In this document: in pieces, positions 60,092-64,000 of the stretch
How the letters are laid out: every line of letters starts with the position of its first letter
Numbering within the stretch: the stretch's first letter is position 1
Assembly: GCF_900156895.1 (NCBI RefSeq)
Contig: NZ_FTPD01000023.1
Span: 254,892-318,891 of the forward strand
DNA: 64,000 bases
Direction of reading: 5' to 3'
From: Mesorhizobium prunaredense
Lineage (GTDB): Bacteria; Pseudomonadota; Alphaproteobacteria; Rhizobiales; Rhizobiaceae
Notes under the pieces: generated by a model
Seen by the model: the letters and a program-made list of their open reading frames with translations, nothing else
What the model was told of the DNA's origin: nothing
Database searches by the model: none
Position numbers and translations under genes: made by a program

Positions 60092-61136
60092 AGCATTGCT
60101 GATCTACATGAGCTTGGCCGCACCTGCCTTTGGCCAGGGTTTTGCTGGGCTTGGCACAGAGGCTGACGGGTTTTCAGTGCCCCAGCCGGGGACTGCATTC
60201 AACTTTCCGGCAGACCACGGCCCGCACCCCGGTTACCGGATCGAATGGTGGTATTTGACGGCCAACCTGCAAGCTGCGGATGGAGCGGACTATGGCGTGC
60301 AATGGACTCTTTTCCGATCCGCCCTGGCCCCGGTGGAGCGGTCCGGCTGGTCCAGTCCGCAGCTTTGGATGGGCCATGCGGGGCTGACGACGCGAACGCA
60401 CCAATTCGTGGCCGAACGGCTGGCACGGGGCGGCATCGGCCAGGCGGGGGTTTCGGCTGCACCCTTTGCGGCCTGGATTGACAACTGGCAGATGGCAGGC
60501 CGGGCCCTGCCAGAGGCGGATGCGCTGTCGGCGCTCGATCTGCACGCGGCGGGACAGGCGTTTTCCTACGAACTGGCACTGGACGCCAAAGGCCCTCTGG
60601 TGCCGCAGGGAGTGCAGGGCTACTCGGTGAAATCCGAGAGGGGGCAGGCGAGCTATTACTACTCGCAACCATTCTACCACGTGACCGGTACACTGACCCT
60701 TCCGGCGGGCGTGATTGCGGTGTCCGGTCAGGCGTGGTTGGACCACGAATGGTCCTCGCAGCCGCTGGCTGAGGATCAGACCGGGTGGGACTGGTTCTCC
60801 TTGCATTTCGACAGCGGCGAAAAGATGATGGGCTTTCGCCTACGCGACGGAGGCGCGGGCTTTACATCGGCCACATGGATCAAGGCCGACGGCAGGCCGC
60901 AGCCGCAGGCCCCCGGCGCGCTAAGGGTGACGCCGCTCGAAACGGCTGCAGTCGCGGGACGTAGCGTGCCGATCCGCTGGAGGGCGCAATTGCCGGAAAA
61001 CGGAGTGGATGTGACCATCCGGACGCTGAACCCAGAAGCATGGATGGACACACGCTTTCCCTATTGGGAAGGCCCGATCCGATTTGAGGGCACCCATGCC
61101 GGGCGCGGCTATCTCGAGATGACAGGCTATGAGTGA
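60081..61136 (+). CDS. AttH/CrtC-like lipocalin-domain protein
   Basis: The 351-residue protein has a signal peptide (SVRALLIYMSLAAPAFG-Q) and a tandem lipocalin-type fold. Its motifs are FPADHGPHPGYRIEWWYLTANLQAADGADYGVQWTLFRSALAP and later GQAWLDHEWSSQPLAEDQTGWDWFSLHFDSGEKMMGFRLRD, hallmark of AttH and the carotenoid 1,2-hydratase (CrtC) superfamily. The EWWY, DHEW and GWDWF residues belong to the lipocalin pocket. Agrobacterium AttH is encoded beside ABC genes, as here. Whether it hydrates a carotenoid-like lipid or carries a lipid for the transporter is open. Confidence 0.9.
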   Translation: MSVRALLIYMSLAAPAFGQGFAGLGTEADGFSVPQPGTAFNFPADHGPHPGYRIEWWYLTANLQAADGADYGVQWTLFRSALAPVERSGWSSPQLWMGHAGLTTRTHQFVAERLARGGIGQAGVSAAPFAAWIDNWQMAGRALPEADALSALDLHAAGQAFSYELALDAKGPLVPQGVQGYSVKSERGQASYYYSQPFYHVTGTLTLPAGVIAVSGQAWLDHEWSSQPLAEDQTGWDWFSLHFDSGEKMMGFRLRDGGAGFTSATWIKADGRPQPQAPGALRVTPLETAAVAGRSVPIRWRAQLPENGVDVTIRTLNPEAWMDTRFPYWEGPIRFEGTHAGRGYLEMTGYE

Positions 61137-61245
61137 CTGGAGGACGCTGCTCAATCGCGAGATCGCGACGGTTGGCGAATTGCCGAAAATGGAGAAGGTT
61201 AGTTTCCAGCGCCCTTCCCGCTACCAAAACTACTTGAACCATTGA
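61129..61245 (+). CDS. Short frame spanning the island's right border
   Basis: ATG at 61129 overlaps the AttH stop and encodes 38 residues (MSDWRTLLNREIATVGELPK, MEKVSFQRPSRYQNYLNH). Its middle is the attR-like repeat, so the 3' end probably came from a truncated gene at the integration junction. The sequence from 61246 to 61471 holds a frame ending KGFTIQDNIVRLPVEKI...QAAPSR just before the binding protein stop, possibly another truncated gene. Confidence 0.3.
   Translation: MSDWRTLLNREIATVGELPKMEKVSFQRPSRYQNYLNH
61216..61228 (+). other. Candidate attR
   Basis: TCCCGCTACCAAA duplicates the tRNA-Met 3' end at 35386-35398. Extended to the left, 20 of 26 positions match. It is a plausible right attachment site of the island. 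Confidence 0.5.
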
Positions 61246-61471
61246 AATAGCTAAAAAATCTATGCACAATGGTAGCGCTTTCGTTTGAAATTGATCAAGA
61301 AGTTTAACGTGGCCCTCGTTTTCCACGCGCCAGGTGATTTCAGAGGCGAGGAAGAGCAGCACGCGTTTTACTCCTCCCTGAAAGCGCGCTCGATCCGATC
61401 AGCAAGGGCTTCACGATACAAGACAACATCGTGCGCCTGCCGGTCGAAAAGATTTCGCCGGCCGCTGATGA

Positions 61472-62398
61472 TCAGGCGGCGCCTTCCAGATAGCGCTTGT
61501 CGAAGACGCCTTCGGCAGCATCGCACTTCGACTTGTCGAGCAGGTTCGCCCTGACCATCAGGTCGATCGTCGTCTTGAGCGCCTTGTCTGGCACGGCCAG
61601 GCCCTGCGGCCACATGCCCATGCCACGCATATATTCCAGGCCCCGTCGCGCCAGGGATTCGCTTTCGGGTGTGGTAATGCGCTGGAAGATCGGCAGGGTG
61701 ATGCGATGGTTGGCCGCTTCATTCGTGACCGAATGCGCCTCGATCAGCGCCTTGAGGAAGCGGGTCACGAGATCGCGGTTCGCTGCGAGCCAGGATGCCT
61801 TGCCGATGACAGCGGTGAAGACGACCTCGGGGATTGCGGCGCTGACTTCCCCGAGCAGATTGTAGCCCTTGTCCTGCGCGAGGAAATTCCATGGTGCGGG
61901 CTGCGGAGCGCAGTCGATTTTGCCTGCCTGCAGCGCCTCCCACCGCTTGGTGTGAATGCCGGCCAGGGCAAACTCATAATCGCCGGGGTAGTGCAGCCCT
62001 GCCGCGGCCAGCATGATCTGCGTGTAGATCGCGGTGCCCTCCGTCAGCGAGGACGTGCCGACTTTCTTGCCCCTCAGTTCGGCAAGCGAGCCGATGCCCG
62101 GGCGCGCCACGATCGACATCGGCAGGCGCACGGCGTTGGCTGCAACGATACGCAACTCTCCTCCCCGGACGAAGTCGGCAACGGCGCCTTCCGGCGGCGT
62201 AATCGCCAGATCCGCTTCGCCGTCGAGAACGGCCGCGGTCGCCTTTTCGACGCTGCCCATGCGCTTGTAGTCGATCCGGATGCCGTGCTTTTCGAAAAGG
62301 CCCTGTTCGTCGGCGACGAAGACAGGAAGCCAGTTGAACCCCTGCGCGCCGCCCGCGAGCCGAAGATCGGCGAGGCCGGCAGGTTCCTGGTCAGTCAT
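61472..62398 (-). CDS. NMT1/SsuA-like substrate-binding protein without signal peptide
   Basis: The 308-residue protein has the two-lobed type 2 binding fold of NMT1/THI5/SsuA proteins: LRLAGGAQGFNWLPVFVADEQGLFEKHGIRID, VLDGEADLAITPPEGAVADFVRGGELRIVAANA, KVGTSSLTEGTAIYTQ and AGKIDCAPQPAPWNFL. There is no obvious export signal, which suggests a cytoplasmic enzyme-like or sensor form; an upstream ATG may be missed. The ATG at 62398 has GGAGG upstream. Ligand and transporter partners are not seen. Confidence 0.8.
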   Translation of the reverse strand: MTDQEPAGLADLRLAGGAQGFNWLPVFVADEQGLFEKHGIRIDYKRMGSVEKATAAVLDGEADLAITPPEGAVADFVRGGELRIVAANAVRLPMSIVARPGIGSLAELRGKKVGTSSLTEGTAIYTQIMLAAAGLHYPGDYEFALAGIHTKRWEALQAGKIDCAPQPAPWNFLAQDKGYNLLGEVSAAIPEVVFTAVIGKASWLAANRDLVTRFLKALIEAHSVTNEAANHRITLPIFQRITTPESESLARRGLEYMRGMGMWPQGLAVPDKALKTTIDLMVRANLLDKSKCDAAEGVFDKRYLEGAA

Positions 62399-62510
62399 GG
62401 CGATATCCTCCGTTGAAACTTCCGGCGCAGGCGCCGGCCTCTGTCTGGCGAGATGCGGTTCGGTTCTACGGCCCTGATGCCGGGCACATTGACAGACGCA
62501 TAATAATTTG

Positions 62511-62556
62511 AGATACCATCTAGTATCTAAAAAACATACGGTATGTCAACATACCG
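62511..62556. promoter_or_regulatory. Cluster of palindromes, likely repressor operators
   Basis: AGATAC-N6-GTATCT (62511-62528), CATAC-G-GTATG (62535-62545) and CGGTATG-TCAA-CATACCG (62539-62556) lie 110-160 nt upstream of the binding protein gene. They are typical dyads for TetR/MarR-like regulators. In the rest of 62399-62668 a 23-codon plus frame (62601-62672) with GGAGG overlaps the next start by ATGA, but its product (MRPHQECRRYQQ) is doubtful. Confidence 0.55.
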
Positions 62557-62668
62557 AACGAGGAAGTCGGCTGATGTAACATCGAGCCGAAGGAGGAAAC
62601 ATGCGCCCTCACCAAGAGTGTCGCCGATATCAGCAGCCGACAGTTCGACGCGCTGCGGAACAGCTGAC

Positions 62669-63532
62669 ATGAGCGGCCTGGCGCAATCACCACAGGAAGC
62701 GATGGTCCTGGGCATGGTTACGGCTGGTTTGCTGGCGCTTGTGGCAGCTGGGCTGCTGCGCTGGCTTCGCGCCGGGAAGCTCTGGACGGACCTCCTGGTG
62801 CCCGCTTCCTTCCTCGTCGCTTACTGGCTGGCCTACAACAAGGTGCCGTCTTTCCCGCCAGTAGGTGCGGTCAACAAGGTCTTCTTCGTCGCCGTGATTG
62901 GAACGGCGCTCGGTGTCCTGGCCGAGGCCGCCGGCCGTGGCATGCTGGGTCGCGCACTTGTCCTTGCCCAGCCGATCGCGTCCGCCGCGTATATAGGAGC
63001 GGCTCGGCTGCCCGATGCGCTCCCGGAAGTGGCGGTGGCCGCGTTATGGGGCCTGCTGGTGATGCATGGCCTTTCCGGTGGAACAGACCGGGCCGAGGAT
63101 GAATCCGGCACAAGGCGCGCCGCCTTGCTCGGCATCGCATGCGCCGGATTCGCGCCGATCGCGCTATTGGGGGCATCGTCCTCGAGCTTCCAGCTCAGCC
63201 TGCTTTTCGCAGCCGCCCTAGCGGCCATTGTCGCCACCAATATCTCAAATCCGGATTTCGGATTCCGCTCCGCATCCCTCTTGGGAGGAGCAGGTGGCAT
63301 GATAGCGGTCGCGCAGACCGTCACGCTGATCACGCGCAAGACCGACATGCCGGCGCTGGCCGTGCTGTCATTGGTCTTTGTCGCGCCGTTTGTCGTCGAT
63401 CCGGTTTTGCGCCGGATCCGCGCCACGAACAAAGCCGTCCGCCTCGCCGCATTTGTCGGGATTTGCCTGCTGCCAGTCGGCGCATCCCTGGCGATTGTGA
63501 TCGCGCGGTATGGCTCAAGCTTCCCGGTATGA
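62669..63532 (+). CDS. Integral membrane protein of unknown function
   Basis: The 287-residue protein has about eight to ten hydrophobic helices with Ala/Gly/Leu-rich sequence and no charged soluble domain: MVLGMVTAGLLALVAAGLLRWLRAG, DLLVPASFLVAYWLAYNKVPSFPPVGAVNKVFF and so on. I recognise no motif or family. The ATG at 62669 overlaps a preceding frame by ATGA. A YceI gene follows 46 nt downstream, so the two may share a transcript. Confidence 0.7.
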   Translation: MSGLAQSPQEAMVLGMVTAGLLALVAAGLLRWLRAGKLWTDLLVPASFLVAYWLAYNKVPSFPPVGAVNKVFFVAVIGTALGVLAEAAGRGMLGRALVLAQPIASAAYIGAARLPDALPEVAVAALWGLLVMHGLSGGTDRAEDESGTRRAALLGIACAGFAPIALLGASSSSFQLSLLFAAALAAIVATNISNPDFGFRSASLLGGAGGMIAVAQTVTLITRKTDMPALAVLSLVFVAPFVVDPVLRRIRATNKAVRLAAFVGICLLPVGASLAIVIARYGSSFPV

Positions 63533-63578
63533 CCCGGAAGAGAACTGTCGGAAACCATTTTAGGAGGAAGTTACACCT

Positions 63579-64000
63579 ATGTCGAAACTACTGCGGACCA
63601 CCTTGCTTGCCGCCACGATCGCCTGGTTGCCGCTAGCCGCCGAAACAGCCGCGGCTGGGACTTTCGAAATCGATCCCGTGCATTCGGGCATCGCTTTCTT
63701 CATCGACCATCTCGGCTTCTCGCAAGTGATCGGAACGGCGAAGGAGTTCTCGGGCACGTTCGCGTTCGACGCCGCCCACCCGGCTGACAGCAGCCTCGAC
63801 GTTGCAGTGAAAGTTGCCGGCATCTCGACCAACAACAGCCAGCGCGATAGCGACATCCAGGGCGCCGACTGGTTCAACGCAACCGAGTTCCCGCAGATCA
63901 CCTTTGTCGGGCGGGAATTCAAGGCGGTCGATGCCAAATCCGGAACGATCACGGGCGATCTCACGATCGCAGGGGTGACAAAGCCGGCCACGCTGGACGT
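63579..64000 (+). CDS. YceI-family protein (partial, cut by window end)
   Basis: The visible 140 residues start with a signal peptide (MSKLLRTTLLAATIAWLPLAAETAAA-GT). A YceI lipocalin-like barrel follows: FEIDPVHSGIAFFIDHLGFSQVIGTAKEFSGTFAFDA, DVAVKVAGISTNNSQRDSDIQGADWFNATEFPQITFVG. YceI proteins bind isoprenoid quinone-like lipids in the periplasm. AGGAGG lies upstream of the ATG. The 3' end lies outside the window. Confidence 0.9.
   Translation, partial: MSKLLRTTLLAATIAWLPLAAETAAAGTFEIDPVHSGIAFFIDHLGFSQVIGTAKEFSGTFAFDAAHPADSSLDVAVKVAGISTNNSQRDSDIQGADWFNATEFPQITFVGREFKAVDAKSGTITGDLTIAGVTKPATLD

Larger units (their letters stand above)
35397..61228. mobile_element. Putative genomic island integrated at tRNA-Met
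   Basis: The region starts at the tRNA-Met 3' end and ends at the imperfect repeat of that end. In between lie a broken serine recombinase, an IS6-type transposase remnant, truncated genes, duplicated small-protein modules and cargo such as mucR, groESL, orphan nuoD and an ABC/AttH cassette. Base composition is uneven, with AT-rich parts near 37.4-38 kb and 55.4 kb. No intact integrase is seen, so it is a decayed or composite element. The right border is an inference from the short repeat. Confidence 0.55.

Noticed and set aside
61216..61228. Second functional tRNA-Met at the island right end
   Set aside because: Only the acceptor end is present; no anticodon or D arm can be formed from the preceding sequence.
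1..64000. CRISPR arrays, rRNA genes or a replication origin
   Set aside because: No regularly spaced repeats, rRNA signatures or parAB/repABC or DnaA-box clusters were noticed.

Overview
The window looks like the chromosome of an alphaproteobacterium of the Rhizobiales, most likely Mesorhizobium or a close Phyllobacteriaceae relative. Evidence: a fused trpE(G) gene behind a 14-codon Trp-Trp-Trp leader peptide, the cell-cycle cluster chpT / CheY-like regulator / ctrA / fliJ-like gene / sciP, a DUF1134 (EipA-type) envelope protein, a MucR/Ros regulator, an HWE-family histidine kinase, high GC in the core and dispersed hairpin repeats of a mesorhizobial kind. The species is an inference; no marker such as 16S rRNA is present.

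Region 1 (1-35,300) is ordinary core chromosome. It holds a DUF4126 membrane protein with a mercuric-reductase-like flavoprotein, an AstE/aspartoacylase-like metalloprotein, the trpL attenuator with trpE(G), a cation diffusion facilitator, an orphan VapB-like antitoxin, a duplicated-domain secreted protein, a DsrE-like Tat protein, an SDR, an ABM-domain protein, an AbrB-type permease, an ATP-grasp/esterase pair, a Leu-rich leader with leuA, a TPR membrane regulator, hydrolases, a glutathionyl-hydroquinone reductase, an acyl-CoA gene pair, a HugZ-like protein, a NolR-like ArsR regulator and a SPOUT RNA methyltransferase. The cell-cycle/envelope block (26.6-32.5 kb) follows, then mnmA and a Gfo/Idh oxidoreductase.

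Region 2 (35,320-61,228) begins at a tRNA-Met(CAT) gene. The last bases of that tRNA plus three flanking bases recur at 61,216-61,228, so about 26 kb can be read as a genomic island in the tRNA 3' end. The island is compositionally mixed and decaying. It carries a frameshifted serine recombinase, an IS6-type transposase remnant, gene fragments (transglutaminase-like, PCMT, NuoD, ABM-like), a 24-bp inverted-repeat pair and a 3' tRNA fragment. It also carries intact cargo: a PAS-HWE kinase and response regulator, an AI-2E/PerM-type permease, mucR, a PhhB-like dehydratase, groES-groEL with a CIRCE operator, an orphan full-length nuoD, and an ABC transporter plus AttH-like lipocalin cassette. A striking trait is duplication of small-protein modules: the IWENEGGA protein with DUF1488 (two copies), the TTQTVVHF family with a conserved long leader (three copies, two frameshifted), and a small gene plus PKGQKRP-motif gene behind a near-identical 28-bp sequence (two copies).

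Region 3 (61,229-64,000) resumes with an NMT1/SsuA-like binding protein, palindromic operator-like sequences, an unknown eight-to-ten-helix membrane protein and a YceI-family protein cut by the window end.

Regulation is visible in several places: ribosome-mediated attenuation (trpL, probably leuA), HrcA/CIRCE for groESL, likely CtrA autoregulation upstream of ctrA, and bidirectional terminators between convergent genes.
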